The notes under the pieces were generated by a model that saw nothing but the letters and a program-made list of their open reading frames with translations, had not been told where the DNA came from and ran no database searches. This document shows positions 40,694 to 49,650 of a DNA stretch of 64,000 bases, one piece after another. How positions within the stretch are numbered: the stretch's first letter is position 1; the number at the start of each line of letters is the position of its first letter. The translations under genes and the position numbers were made by a program. The stretch comes from Hoeflea_A sp965228435 (GTDB lineage Bacteria; Pseudomonadota; Alphaproteobacteria; Rhizobiales; Rhizobiaceae), in NCBI GenBank assembly GCA_965228435.1, contig OZ245818.1:3782001-3846000 (forward strand), in the 5' to 3' direction.

Positions 40694-42274
40694 ATGAAGT
40701 TATTGCATTGGACCCGTCGCGGACTGCTTGCGGTCTTCGGCGCGACTGTCGTTTCATTGGGCGTGGGCGGAGTTCCGGCGTCGGCTCAGACGCCGCCGGG
40801 CGTCCTGGTTGTCGGCCAGATCGCTGAGCCGAAATCGCTCGATCCGGCTGCTGTCACGGCGGTCAACGACTTCCGCATTCTGGTCAACCTCTATGAGGGA
40901 TTGACCCGCTACAAATCCGGCACTCTCGAGGTTGAGCCGGGGCTCGCCGAGAGCTGGACCATCAGCGACGATGGAACGGAATACACCTTCAAGCTTCGGC
41001 CGGGCGTCAAGTTCCACGACGGGACTGACCTCAATGCCGAGGCGGTGAAATTTAACTTCGACCGCATGCTCAAGGAAGATCATCCCTATCACGACACCGG
41101 CCCGTTTCCGCTGTCATTCTTCTTCGGAGCGGTCGAGGACACGTCGGTGGTCGATGATCTGACTGTGAAGTTCAAACTCAACGCTCCCTATGCGCCGTTC
41201 CTGTCGAACCTGGCCTATCCGACCGGACTGATCGTTTCGCCGGCTGCGGTGATGGAACATGGCAAGGATTTCGGCCGTAATCCCGTTGGCTCCGGCCCAT
41301 TCAAGTTCGGCGAATGGAAGTCGAACGAGCGCGTGGTCGTTGGCCGCAACGACAATTACTGGGGTGAAAAGGCAGGCACGGAAGCTGTCGTGTTTCGCCC
41401 AATTACCGATGCCAACACCCGGGTTGCTGAAATGCTGGCCGGTGGTATCGACCTGATGGTCGAAGTGCCGCCGACCTCGCTGTCACAGTTTCAGGGCAAC
41501 GAGTTCTCCGTTGCCGAACAGGCCGGCCCGCATGTCTGGTTCCTGATTCTCAACCTCAAGGAAGGTCCGTTTGCCGACAAACGGGTCCGTCAGGCGGCCA
41601 ACTACGCCATCAACAAGAGCGCTATCGTCAACGAGGTGCTGGAAGGCACGGCCGATGTCGCCGCTGGCCCGACGCCGCCGGCTTTCGCCTGGGCCTATAA
41701 CAGCGCGCTGGAACCCTATCCGTACGATCCTGAAAAGGCCAAGGCTCTGATAAAGGAAGCCGGTGCTGAAGGTGCCGAGGTGACGTTCTTCGTGACGGAA
41801 GGTGGGTCCGGTATGCTCGATCCTGTCGCCATGGGCACCGCCATTCAGGCTGATCTCGCGGCTGTAGGGCTTGACGCCAAAATCCAGACTTACGAGTGGA
41901 ACACCTTCCTGGGTGAGGTCAATCCGGGCCTCGAAGGCAAGGCTGACATGGCCGAGATGGCCTGGATGACCAACGATCCCGACACCCTTCCTTACCTGGC
42001 GCTGCGCACCGCGGCGTGGCCGGATCAGGGCGGCTTCAACTCGGGCTATTACAGCAATCCCAAGGTCGATGAACTGCTCGAAGCCGCGCGCACGGCAACC
42101 GACCAGGCAGAGCGTGCCAAGCTCTACAAGGAGATGCAGGAAATCGTCCAGGAGGACGCGCCCTGGGTCTTCGTCGCCAATTGGAAGCAGAACGCTGTAA
42201 CCAACGACCGGGTGCAGAACTTCCGCCTGGAACCGTCGTTTCTGCTGCAACTCGGCGGCGTGGTAAAGAACTAG
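40694..42274 (+). CDS. Peptide/opine-type ABC transporter substrate-binding protein (SBP family 5)
   Basis: A 526-residue periplasmic binding protein. Signal peptide from 40694 (MKLLHWTRRGLLAVFGATVV to SAQ). Family 5 landmarks: VLVVGQIAEPKSLDPAAVTA, LYEGLTRYKSGTLEVEPGLA, AESWTISDDGTEYTFKLRPG and VKFHDGTDLNAEAVKFNFDR. This group carries oligopeptides, glutathione, nickel or opine-like compounds. First gene of a five-gene operon (binding protein, DppB, DppC-DppD fusion, DppF, GntR). Ligand unknown. Confidence 0.92.
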   Translation: MKLLHWTRRGLLAVFGATVVSLGVGGVPASAQTPPGVLVVGQIAEPKSLDPAAVTAVNDFRILVNLYEGLTRYKSGTLEVEPGLAESWTISDDGTEYTFKLRPGVKFHDGTDLNAEAVKFNFDRMLKEDHPYHDTGPFPLSFFFGAVEDTSVVDDLTVKFKLNAPYAPFLSNLAYPTGLIVSPAAVMEHGKDFGRNPVGSGPFKFGEWKSNERVVVGRNDNYWGEKAGTEAVVFRPITDANTRVAEMLAGGIDLMVEVPPTSLSQFQGNEFSVAEQAGPHVWFLILNLKEGPFADKRVRQAANYAINKSAIVNEVLEGTADVAAGPTPPAFAWAYNSALEPYPYDPEKAKALIKEAGAEGAEVTFFVTEGGSGMLDPVAMGTAIQADLAAVGLDAKIQTYEWNTFLGEVNPGLEGKADMAEMAWMTNDPDTLPYLALRTAAWPDQGGFNSGYYSNPKVDELLEAARTATDQAERAKLYKEMQEIVQEDAPWVFVANWKQNAVTNDRVQNFRLEPSFLLQLGGVVKN

Positions 42275-42288
42275 GCGGACCAGTCAAG

Positions 42289-42318
42289 GCAACGCGGCGG
42301 GTATGACCGGCGCGTTGC
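42289..42318 (+). other. Intercistronic hairpin between peptide-ABC binding-protein and permease genes
   Basis: GCAACGCG (42289-42296) pairs with CGCGTTGC (42311-42318); inside, CGG and CCG also pair around GTATGA. It starts 15 bases after the binding-protein stop and ends 26 bases before the TTG start of the permease gene. No U-tract. Same position relative to the genes as the hairpins near 34.0 and 51.0 kb. Confidence 0.7.
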
Positions 42319-42344
42319 ACCCATCCGTTACGGGAGGCAGGTGA

Positions 42345-43292
42345 TTGGCGGGACTTATCCTGAAACGCCTGATTTCGGCAATCCCGGTGCTTCTCGGCAT
42401 CACCGTCATCGTTTTCCTCATCATGGCGATGATCCCCGGCGATCCGGCGACGGCGATCCTAGGTTCCTTTGCAACCCCCGAAAACGTCGAAAAACTCAAT
42501 CGTGACCTTGGTCTCGATGCCCCCCTGGTCCAGAGATATTTCATCTGGCTCGGCAACCTGCTGACCGGCGACCTGGGGCGCTCCTATTCGCTCAACCGAC
42601 CGGTGCTGGACGAAATCGCCGATCGCTTCGGCGCCACACTGATCCTCGCGGGCGTGTCCTTCGTTCTGTGCTCCCTGCTTGGAATTCTCGCCGGCGTGAT
42701 TTCAGCAGCCAGGCAATACGGGCTGGCTGACAAGGCCATTACCTTCGCAGTGCTGATCGGGATCTCCATTCCGTCGTTTTTCCTGGGCATGATGATGATC
42801 CTGCTCTTTGCCGTGAAACTGCGCTGGCTGCCGGTATCCGGCATGTATGCGATCTATGGCGGCGGCGATCTGCCTGACCTGCTGCGCCATCTCGTCATGC
42901 CGGCGCTGGCTCTCTCCGTGGTTGCCACCGGGGTGATCGCGCGGCTGTCGCGCTCGGCTATGCTGGAAGTGCTGCGGCAGGATTTCATTCGCACGGCGCG
43001 CGCCAAGGGCGTTCCTGAGAGACGTGTCATCCTCGGCCATGCGCTGCGAGCAGCCATGGTCAGCACCATTCCGATCCTTGGCATCCAGGCGGGCTTCGTG
43101 CTTTCGGGGTCGGTCTATATCGAGATTGTGTTCCAGTGGCCGGGCATCGGCCGCATGCTGGTCGACGCCATCCTCAAGCGTGACATCTTGCTGGTGCAGG
43201 GCGGTGTGCTTGTCGTTGCCGCCTGTTACGTGCTGTTCAACATCATCGTGGACGTGGTGCAAAGCCTGCTCGATCCGAGGATCCGGACATGA
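42345..43292 (+). CDS. Peptide-type ABC transporter permease (DppB-like)
   Basis: A 315-residue permease with six helices. LILKRLISAIPVLLGITVIV and the PGDPATAILG segment after helix 1 are DppB/OppB hallmarks; the coupling loop is in RTARAKGVPERRVILGHALR. The start is a TTG at 42345 with GGGAGG seven bases upstream; no ATG or GTG fits the conserved N-terminus. It overlaps the next gene by four bases. Confidence 0.92.
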   Translation: MAGLILKRLISAIPVLLGITVIVFLIMAMIPGDPATAILGSFATPENVEKLNRDLGLDAPLVQRYFIWLGNLLTGDLGRSYSLNRPVLDEIADRFGATLILAGVSFVLCSLLGILAGVISAARQYGLADKAITFAVLIGISIPSFFLGMMMILLFAVKLRWLPVSGMYAIYGGGDLPDLLRHLVMPALALSVVATGVIARLSRSAMLEVLRQDFIRTARAKGVPERRVILGHALRAAMVSTIPILGIQAGFVLSGSVYIEIVFQWPGIGRMLVDAILKRDILLVQGGVLVVAACYVLFNIIVDVVQSLLDPRIRT

Positions 43293-45157
43293 GCACATTT
43301 CTGCGGCTGCTGATACGCAATCGATTGGCCGCCGCCGGCGGCTGTGTGCTGGCAGCCGTCGTCCTGCTGGCGCTGGTGACGCCTCTTCTGCCGCTGCAAC
43401 CGCCCAATGTCACCAACACGGCCGACCGCTTCATGCGGCCGTTTTCCGACGGCCACCTGCTCGGCACCGATCATCTGGGACGCGATCTGCTGTCGAGACT
43501 TCTTTGGGGGACCCGGCTCAGCCTGTCCGTCGGGTTTTCAGCCGCCGTGCTGGCGGCGGCGATCGGGTCGGCCATCGGCGTGATCGCCGGTTATTTCGGC
43601 GGCCGGACCGACAATGTCATCATGCGTGGCGTCGACATGCTGATGGCGTTTCCCTATATCCTGCTGGCGCTGGCCATCGTGGCGGCCCTCGGGCCCGGCC
43701 TGATGAATGCGCTGATCGCCGTTGCCGCGGTCAATATTCCCTTCTTCGCTCGCAACATTCGAGGCGTAACGGTGACGCTTGCCGGTCGTGAATTCGTCGA
43801 CGCCGCACGCCTCGCCGGCATGGGGCATGTTCGCATCATGTTGAGCGAACTGGTTCCCAATGTGATCCCGGTGATCGTAATCGCCATGTCGACAACGATC
43901 GGCTGGATGATTCTCGAGACCGCCGGCCTGTCGTTCCTTGGCCTGGGCAGCCAGCCACCGCAGGCCGATCTGGGGTCGATGCTGGGCGAGGCACGGTCGG
44001 CGCTGATCACCAGTCCGCACACGTCGGTGGTGCCCGGCCTGATGATCTTCATCATTGTCGTCAGCATCAATCTCCTCGGTGACGGGATCCGCGATGCGCT
44101 CGATCCGCGCCTGCGCTCGGGCGCCTTGAGTAGGCCTTTGCCGGCCACGCCGGTGGAACGCCACGGGGAAATCCCGGCAGCGACGGATGACCTGCTGGCG
44201 ATCCAAAACCTGCAAACGGAGTTCCGGGTCGGTGATCGGACCTACAGGGCCGTCAACGGCGTCAGCCTGTCGGTGCGCGCGGGCGAATGTGTCGGCGTCA
44301 TCGGCGAGTCCGGATCGGGCAAGTCAGTGACGGCTCTTGCCGTGATGGGCCTTGTTGCAGCGCCGCCTGGCATCATCACCGGTGGCGCCGTGCGCTTTCG
44401 AGGCGAGGACCTCGTCGGGGCACCTTACGAAAAACTGAGGCAAAAGCGCGGTGACCGGGTCGCTTATATCTTCCAGGATCCGCTATCCACGCTGCATCCC
44501 CTCTACCGGATCGGCGAGCAGATCGCCGAAGCCATTCGCGTCCACCACCCGATCAGCCGGGACGAGGCCCGCAAGCGCGCGATCCAACTGCTGAAGGATG
44601 TGCGCATTCCCAATGCCGAAAGCCGTATCGACAATTATCCGCATGAACTGTCCGGCGGCATGCGACAGCGGGTCGGCATCGCCATGGCTCTCGCCAACGA
44701 GCCCGATCTGATTATTGCCGACGAGCCGACGACGGCGCTCGATGTGACGGTCCAGGCGCAGATTCTGGGCTTGCTGGACGAGCTCCGCCGTGAGCGACAA
44801 TTGGCCATAATCTTCATTACCCACGACTTTGGCGTGGTCGGCCAGCTTTGTGATCGACTGGCGGTCATGTATGCCGGGCGGATTGTCGAGACCGGCCCCA
44901 CGACAGAAGTGCTCGCGGCACCGGCGCATCCCTACACGAAGCGGCTGATCGCCTGCGTGCCGGAACTCGGACAGGGCAGGCGACAGCTTGTGGCGATCCC
45001 CGGATTACCGCCGATGGTCGACAACTTGCCGGAAGGATGCGCCTTCGCGGCGCGTTGCGACAAGGCCAACGACGATTGCCGGCGAGGCGACGTCGTTCTG
45101 CAAGGCAGCGGATCGCGGAGCGTGCGCTGTCTGCTGCCGGAGGAGGTCGTATCGTGA
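43289..45157 (+). CDS. Fused peptide-type ABC permease (DppC) and ATP-binding protein (DppD)
   Basis: A 622-residue single-chain fusion. Residues 1-275 are DppC-like: PFSDGHLLGTDHLGRDLLSR, six helices, coupling loop EFVDAARLAGMGHVRIM, ending DPRLRSG. A linker of about 20 residues leads to a full DppD ATPase (about 295-622): Walker A GESGSGKSVTALAVMG, Q-loop FQDPLSTLHPLYRIGEQ, signature LSGGMRQRVGIAMAL, LIIADEPTTALDVTVQAQIL and the oligopeptide C-terminal cysteine motif GCAFAARCDKANDDC. In most organisms these are two genes. No frameshift or stop lies in the joint. Overlaps the next ATPase by four bases. Confidence 0.92.
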   Translation: MSTFLRLLIRNRLAAAGGCVLAAVVLLALVTPLLPLQPPNVTNTADRFMRPFSDGHLLGTDHLGRDLLSRLLWGTRLSLSVGFSAAVLAAAIGSAIGVIAGYFGGRTDNVIMRGVDMLMAFPYILLALAIVAALGPGLMNALIAVAAVNIPFFARNIRGVTVTLAGREFVDAARLAGMGHVRIMLSELVPNVIPVIVIAMSTTIGWMILETAGLSFLGLGSQPPQADLGSMLGEARSALITSPHTSVVPGLMIFIIVVSINLLGDGIRDALDPRLRSGALSRPLPATPVERHGEIPAATDDLLAIQNLQTEFRVGDRTYRAVNGVSLSVRAGECVGVIGESGSGKSVTALAVMGLVAAPPGIITGGAVRFRGEDLVGAPYEKLRQKRGDRVAYIFQDPLSTLHPLYRIGEQIAEAIRVHHPISRDEARKRAIQLLKDVRIPNAESRIDNYPHELSGGMRQRVGIAMALANEPDLIIADEPTTALDVTVQAQILGLLDELRRERQLAIIFITHDFGVVGQLCDRLAVMYAGRIVETGPTTEVLAAPAHPYTKRLIACVPELGQGRRQLVAIPGLPPMVDNLPEGCAFAARCDKANDDCRRGDVVLQGSGSRSVRCLLPEEVVS

Positions 45158-46104
45158 CAGCTTTGCAGGTTCGCGATCTCTGCAAGACGTTTCCGACAGG
45201 CCGCAGCTTGTTTCGACGCGCTGGCCCGGGTGTCAGGGCGGTGCGACCGGTATCGTTTTCGGTGGCGGAAGGCGAAACGCTTGGGATCGTGGGTGAATCC
45301 GGTTGCGGAAAATCAACGCTGGCCCGCATGCTGGTCGGGCTGCTGGCGCCCAGTTCAGGGGAGATCCAAATCGAGGGTCGTCGTCTCGACACCGCCGATC
45401 CGGCCGCCTTCGGGCGCATGATCCAGTATGTGTTCCAGGATCCGATCAGCAGTCTCAATCCGCGCAAGTCGATCCGACAGATCCTGGAGGCGCCGCTTCG
45501 GCATCTGCATGGCATGCAGCGCCATGAACGGGAGACCCGGATCGCGGAAATCCTGGCATCGGTCAATCTGCGGGAAGAGTTTCTCGAGCGCTACCCGCAT
45601 GAATTCTCCGGCGGGCAGGCGCAGCGCATCGGTATCGCTCGGGCTCTGGCCGCGGCACCGCGCATCATCGTGCTGGACGAACCGGTCTCGGCGCTCGACG
45701 TTTCTGTGCAGGCGCAAGTGCTCAATCTGCTGGCTGAATTGCGGGCGTCGCGAAACCTGACTTATTTGTTCATCAGCCATGATCTGGCTGTCGTGGAGGC
45801 GGTGAGCGACCGAGTCGCCGTGCTCTACTTCGGCGCGATTGTGGAAATCGGCCCGGCAAGGGCCATTTTCAAGGCCCCGCGGCATCCCTATACAAAATTG
45901 TTGGCTGAAAGCGCACCGGCGGTTGGGCGACCACTGGCAGCTCCGGCTGATGGTGAGTTGCCGGATCCGCTCGACCCGCCGCCGGGATGCGCCTTTGCCG
46001 GGCGTTGCCCGAAAGCCACGGACCTATGCCGCCGGGAGGAACCGCGGCTTGATCGATTGGGAGAAGACCAACTTGCAGCCTGCCACTACCCGAACGAATC
46101 CTGA
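45154..46104 (+). CDS. Peptide-type ABC transporter ATP-binding protein (DppF-like)
   Basis: A 316-residue ATPase pairing with the fused DppD domain. Walker A GESGCGKSTLARMLVG, Q-loop FQDPISSLNPRKSIRQIL, signature FSGGQAQRIGIARAL, Walker B IIVLDEPVSALDVSVQAQVL, and C-terminal GCAFAGRCPKATDLC. The GTG start at 45154 overlaps the preceding stop (GTGA), preferred over longer in-frame starts inside the upstream gene. The following GntR gene starts within its 3' end. Confidence 0.93.
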   Translation: MTALQVRDLCKTFPTGRSLFRRAGPGVRAVRPVSFSVAEGETLGIVGESGCGKSTLARMLVGLLAPSSGEIQIEGRRLDTADPAAFGRMIQYVFQDPISSLNPRKSIRQILEAPLRHLHGMQRHERETRIAEILASVNLREEFLERYPHEFSGGQAQRIGIARALAAAPRIIVLDEPVSALDVSVQAQVLNLLAELRASRNLTYLFISHDLAVVEAVSDRVAVLYFGAIVEIGPARAIFKAPRHPYTKLLAESAPAVGRPLAAPADGELPDPLDPPPGCAFAGRCPKATDLCRREEPRLDRLGEDQLAACHYPNES

Positions 46105-46837
46105 ACCCCGGTTGAGCCGCCCGGTACGCGTGGCCGAGGTGATCAAGCAATGGGTGGTCGAGCAGGGACTGCAGGCCGGCGATCGGCTGCCGAGCGAACC
46201 GGAGCTGATCGAGCGGTTCGGAATGGCCAAGGGAACGATCCGCGAGGCAATGCGCATCCTCGAAGCCCAGGGTTTGATCAAGACACGAACCGGACCGGGT
46301 GGCGGCAGCTTCGTGCATGCGGTTTCTGAAGAACGGGCCCGCGCCCTCCTCGGCAACTATTTCTATTTCAAGAACCTGACGATCGCCGACATCTACCAAT
46401 TGCGGCGGGTGTTGGAGCCGGAACTGGCGGCTTCTTTAGCCGGCCAATTGCCGGAAGAGGTATTGCAGGCGCTGGAAGCCAACATCGCCACCTATGCCAG
46501 TCCCGCGAAGACCCTTGACGAGGAGCGGGAACAGCATGTCGCATCGCTGCGCTTTCACGCACTGCTGGCCGAGCAAGCCGGCAATGACCTGCTGGGCTTC
46601 CTGATCGGATTCATGGTCAACATGCTCTCCGACCTGACGGTTTACCGAAAACTTTATTCGCCGCCGAACATCGAATTGTGGGCCAAGGGACTGGACTACC
46701 AGATGCGGCTGGTGGAGGCTCTGCGCGCGGGTGACGGCAAGGCGGCACGTCGGATCATGAGCGATCATATGAAGACGGCGCAGGCGCTTATGGAGGGCCA
46801 GGAAGCGGAGATGATGCGCCGGTTCCTGTCGGAATAA
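46073..46837 (+). CDS. FadR-subfamily (FCD) GntR transcriptional regulator
   Basis: A 254-residue regulator, last gene of the peptide-ABC operon. The start is uncertain: TTG at 46073 (GGGAG nine bases upstream) is chosen, TTG at 46049 is also possible; both lie inside the DppF gene, so translation is coupled. HTH: GDRLPSEPELIERFGMAKGT, then IREAMRILEAQGLIKTRTGP. FCD domain: LRRVLEPELAASLAGQ, RFHALLAEQAGNDLL. It probably controls its own operon and the divergent DUF1028 gene through the two palindromes at 40622-40666. Confidence 0.85.
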   Translation: MQPATTRTNPEPRLSRPVRVAEVIKQWVVEQGLQAGDRLPSEPELIERFGMAKGTIREAMRILEAQGLIKTRTGPGGGSFVHAVSEERARALLGNYFYFKNLTIADIYQLRRVLEPELAASLAGQLPEEVLQALEANIATYASPAKTLDEEREQHVASLRFHALLAEQAGNDLLGFLIGFMVNMLSDLTVYRKLYSPPNIELWAKGLDYQMRLVEALRAGDGKAARRIMSDHMKTAQALMEGQEAEMMRRFLSE

Positions 46838-46942
46838 CGAACTGTTTCACTGCATTACCGGTGGTGAAATCACGGCGGATGCACTAACCTTACAAGGGGT
46901 GCGATCGGGCAGGCCGTGTTTTCCGATGGGGTGCAGGCGACC

Positions 46943-48397
46943 ATGGGCCACAAGCTTTTTGTTCTACTCGTCTATCTTTGTGCGCTGACCTGGCCGGGCA
47001 GCGCAGCCTTGGCGGCCGAGTCTTCGACATCCGCTGAGACAACCGCGCTGCAGGTCGGTGACTTTTCGGCCATGCGCTCAAATGGTGTGGTGCGGGTCCT
47101 CGTTCCTTATTCGATAACCGGCTATCATCTGGATCGCCGGCGCCCACATGGCATCTACTACGATTACATGCAGGCGTTCGAAAAATACATCAATCGCTCG
47201 GTCAAGAAGCGCGCCCAGAGGACGAAGATCCTGTATCTGCCGACAAGCCGCGATCGATTGCTGGAGCGTCTCGTCAAGGGACATGGCGACCTGGCGGTGG
47301 CAGGCCTAACGGTTATCCCGGAACGAAAAAAGCTGGTGGATTTTTCCGATCCGGTCCGCTCAGGCGTGACCGAAGTGGTCGTCACTGCTAGCGACGTGCC
47401 GGATCTCAAGGATGTCATGGATTTGTCGGGATGGCAGATCCATGTGCGCAAGTCGTCCAGCCATTTCGAGAGCCTGACCACCATAAACCAACGCCTGAAG
47501 AAAGCCGGCAAACCTTTAATTGTCATCGTTCCCGTCGACGAGGTGATCGAGGACGAAGACCTGCTCGAAATGGTACACACAGGTATCGTCACCGCCATCG
47601 TCGTCGACGACTACAAGGGGCAATTGTGGTCGGACGAGTTCAGCAGCATCAAGCTGCACACCGAGGCCCCGGTGCATGAGGGTGCAAATATCGCCTGGGC
47701 ATTTCGCAAAAAGAGCCCGGAATTCGAAGCCGAGATCAACGCTTTCATCAAGAAGGAAGACCCGGGCAAGAAATTCGGGACGGTCCCCCGCAGGCGCTAC
47801 TTTTCGGAGATCGACCGGCTGGATAACCCGAACACGCCCAAGTTCCAAAAAGCGTTTAAAACGTACCAACCGCTGTTCGAAACCTATGGCAAGACGTACG
47901 ACATCGATCCGATGCTGCTCGCGGCCCAAGCCTTCCAGGAATCAAAATTCAATCCAAAGGCTCGCAGCCGGGTGGGCGCGGTCGGGCTGATGCAACTGAT
48001 GCCACGTACCGCTCGCAGCCGCGAAGTCGGCATCAAGAACTACCGGACGGCGGAGGGCAGCATCGAGGCCGGCGCCAAATATATGCGTTTCCTGGCCGAT
48101 CATTATTTCGACGATCCTGAGATCGACGACCTGAACCGGATCCTGTTGTCATTTGCCGGCTACAATGCCGGCCCTTCACGCGTCTCCAGGGTCCGCAAGA
48201 AGGCCGAGGATCCCAACATCTGGTTCGACAGCGTTGAGTGGCAGGTCGCCCGCGCCGCCGGCATTCAGCCAATCCACTACGTGAAGTATATCTACATCTA
48301 CCATACGATTTTCAGTGGCATGGCTGACCAGAAGAGCGCTGACAACCCTGCTGCGGCCTCAAGCGATTCCGGGAACAAGCCAAAGGCGAGCGATTGA
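46943..48397 (+). CDS. Membrane-bound lytic transglycosylase F-like protein (SBP_bac_3 + SLT domains)
   Basis: A 484-residue exported murein enzyme. The signal peptide begins at the ATG at 46943 (MGHKLFVLLVYLCALTW), preferred to a GTG 27 bases upstream. Residues about 45-285 form a periplasmic-binding-protein-like module (IYYDYMQAFEKYINR; GDLAVAGLTVIPERKKLVDF), as in MltF, where it regulates the catalytic part. Residues about 310-450 are the lysozyme-like SLT domain: AQAFQESKFNPKARS with the catalytic Glu, GAVGLMQLMPRTA, and LLSFAGYNAGPSRV. The C-terminal ~25 residues are disordered. Monocistronic; role in peptidoglycan turnover. Unrelated to the neighbouring transport operons. Confidence 0.9.
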   Translation: MGHKLFVLLVYLCALTWPGSAALAAESSTSAETTALQVGDFSAMRSNGVVRVLVPYSITGYHLDRRRPHGIYYDYMQAFEKYINRSVKKRAQRTKILYLPTSRDRLLERLVKGHGDLAVAGLTVIPERKKLVDFSDPVRSGVTEVVVTASDVPDLKDVMDLSGWQIHVRKSSSHFESLTTINQRLKKAGKPLIVIVPVDEVIEDEDLLEMVHTGIVTAIVVDDYKGQLWSDEFSSIKLHTEAPVHEGANIAWAFRKKSPEFEAEINAFIKKEDPGKKFGTVPRRRYFSEIDRLDNPNTPKFQKAFKTYQPLFETYGKTYDIDPMLLAAQAFQESKFNPKARSRVGAVGLMQLMPRTARSREVGIKNYRTAEGSIEAGAKYMRFLADHYFDDPEIDDLNRILLSFAGYNAGPSRVSRVRKKAEDPNIWFDSVEWQVARAAGIQPIHYVKYIYIYHTIFSGMADQKSADNPAAASSDSGNKPKASD

Positions 48398-48426
48398 CCG
48401 ATACCAGAGCTTCGTGCGTCTGATCC

Positions 48427-49581
48427 TCAGGCGGTTTCCAGAAGATCGTGGTAGAGCGCCCTCGTGTTTTCCGCCGTCATCTCCACGGGATTGCCGCCGC
48501 CGCTCGGATCGACCAGCGCGCTGGCAACCATGCGATCGATATCCGGGTCTGTCACGCCCATGGCGGCCAGATTTTCCGGGATGCCTATAGTCGCATTCAA
48601 ATTGCCGACAAAGTCATAGAAACCGTCAAAGCCGCCATCGATGCCGAGATAGGCGGCGGCCAGGGCCAGCTTGTCCTCGATCGCCGGACGGTTGAAACGC
48701 AGGACGGCCTGCATGACAACGGCGTTGGTGGTGCCGTGATGGGTGTTGTGGTGCGCACCAACGGGATGGCTGACCGCATGAATGGCGCCGAGACCTTTCT
48801 GAAATGCGGTTGCCCCCATCATGGCGGCCGACATCATGTGGGCACGCGCTTCCAGGTCGCCCGGGGTCGCATGGGCGCGCGGCAGGTTCTCCTTGACCAG
48901 GCGCATGCCCTCCAGTGCGATGCCCTGGCTCATCGGATGGTAGTGCGGTGAGCAGAACGCCTCCAGGCAGTGAGCGAAAGCGTCCATGCCGGTGCCGGCG
49001 GTAATCGCCGGCGGCATGCCGACGGTCAGCTCCGGGTCGGCAATGGACACCGATGGCAGCACCTTGGGGTGGAAGATGATCTTCTTTTCATGCGTCGCGG
49101 AATTGGTGACCACCGAGGCACGACCGACTTCCGAACCGGTCCCGGCGGTCGTCGGAACGGCGACACTGGGATAGATGGCATCGGCGTCGGCACGGGTCCA
49201 CCAGTCGCCGATATCCTCGAAGTCCCAGACCGGCCGGGTCTGATCAGCCATGAAGGCCACCATCTTGCCAAGGTCGAGGCCGGAGCCGCCGCCGAAGGCG
49301 ACGACACCGTCATGACCGCCCGCTTTGAACGCGGCAATTCCCTCGGCGAGATTGGTGTCGCTCGGGTTCGGGTCGACGTCGCTGAAGAGGGCCCTGCCGA
49401 GGCCAGCGGCCTCGAGAATATCCAGCGCTCCTGCCGTGATCGGAAGGCCGGCAAGGCCGCGGTCGGTGACCAGCAGAGGCTTGGTGATGCCGGCGGCGGC
49501 GCAGGCTTCGGGCAGTTCGGCGATACGTCCGGCGCCGAAACGGATGGTGGTGGGGTAGGACCAGTTGGCGGTGAGCGTCAT
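48427..49581 (-). CDS. Iron-containing (group III) alcohol dehydrogenase
   Basis: A 384-residue NAD(P)-dependent dehydrogenase. GGGSGLDLGKMVAFMADQ binds cofactor; TTAGTGSEVGRASVVTNSAT is the family signature; metal ligands are in GMDAFAHCLEAF (Asp and His) and in AVSHPVGAHHNTHHGTTNAV (two His). Last gene of the RpiR-controlled operon, 69 bases after the glutamine-synthetase-like gene. It should oxidise an alcohol, or reduce an aldehyde, arising from the imported substrate. Substrate unknown. Confidence 0.92.
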   Translation of the reverse strand: MTLTANWSYPTTIRFGAGRIAELPEACAAAGITKPLLVTDRGLAGLPITAGALDILEAAGLGRALFSDVDPNPSDTNLAEGIAAFKAGGHDGVVAFGGGSGLDLGKMVAFMADQTRPVWDFEDIGDWWTRADADAIYPSVAVPTTAGTGSEVGRASVVTNSATHEKKIIFHPKVLPSVSIADPELTVGMPPAITAGTGMDAFAHCLEAFCSPHYHPMSQGIALEGMRLVKENLPRAHATPGDLEARAHMMSAAMMGATAFQKGLGAIHAVSHPVGAHHNTHHGTTNAVVMQAVLRFNRPAIEDKLALAAAYLGIDGGFDGFYDFVGNLNATIGIPENLAAMGVTDPDIDRMVASALVDPSGGGNPVEMTAENTRALYHDLLETA

Positions 49582-49650
49582 GTGGTCTGCTCTTCTCTTA
49601 CGGGTTGGAAATGGGGGCAGGTGCCTTAACGGTCGGGAACCCGGTCATGA

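Noticed and set aside
43289..45157. Permease-ATPase junction as a sequencing error
   Set aside because: The frame is continuous, the linker has normal composition and the ATPase domain lacks its own ribosome-binding site, so a true fusion is simpler, though not proven.
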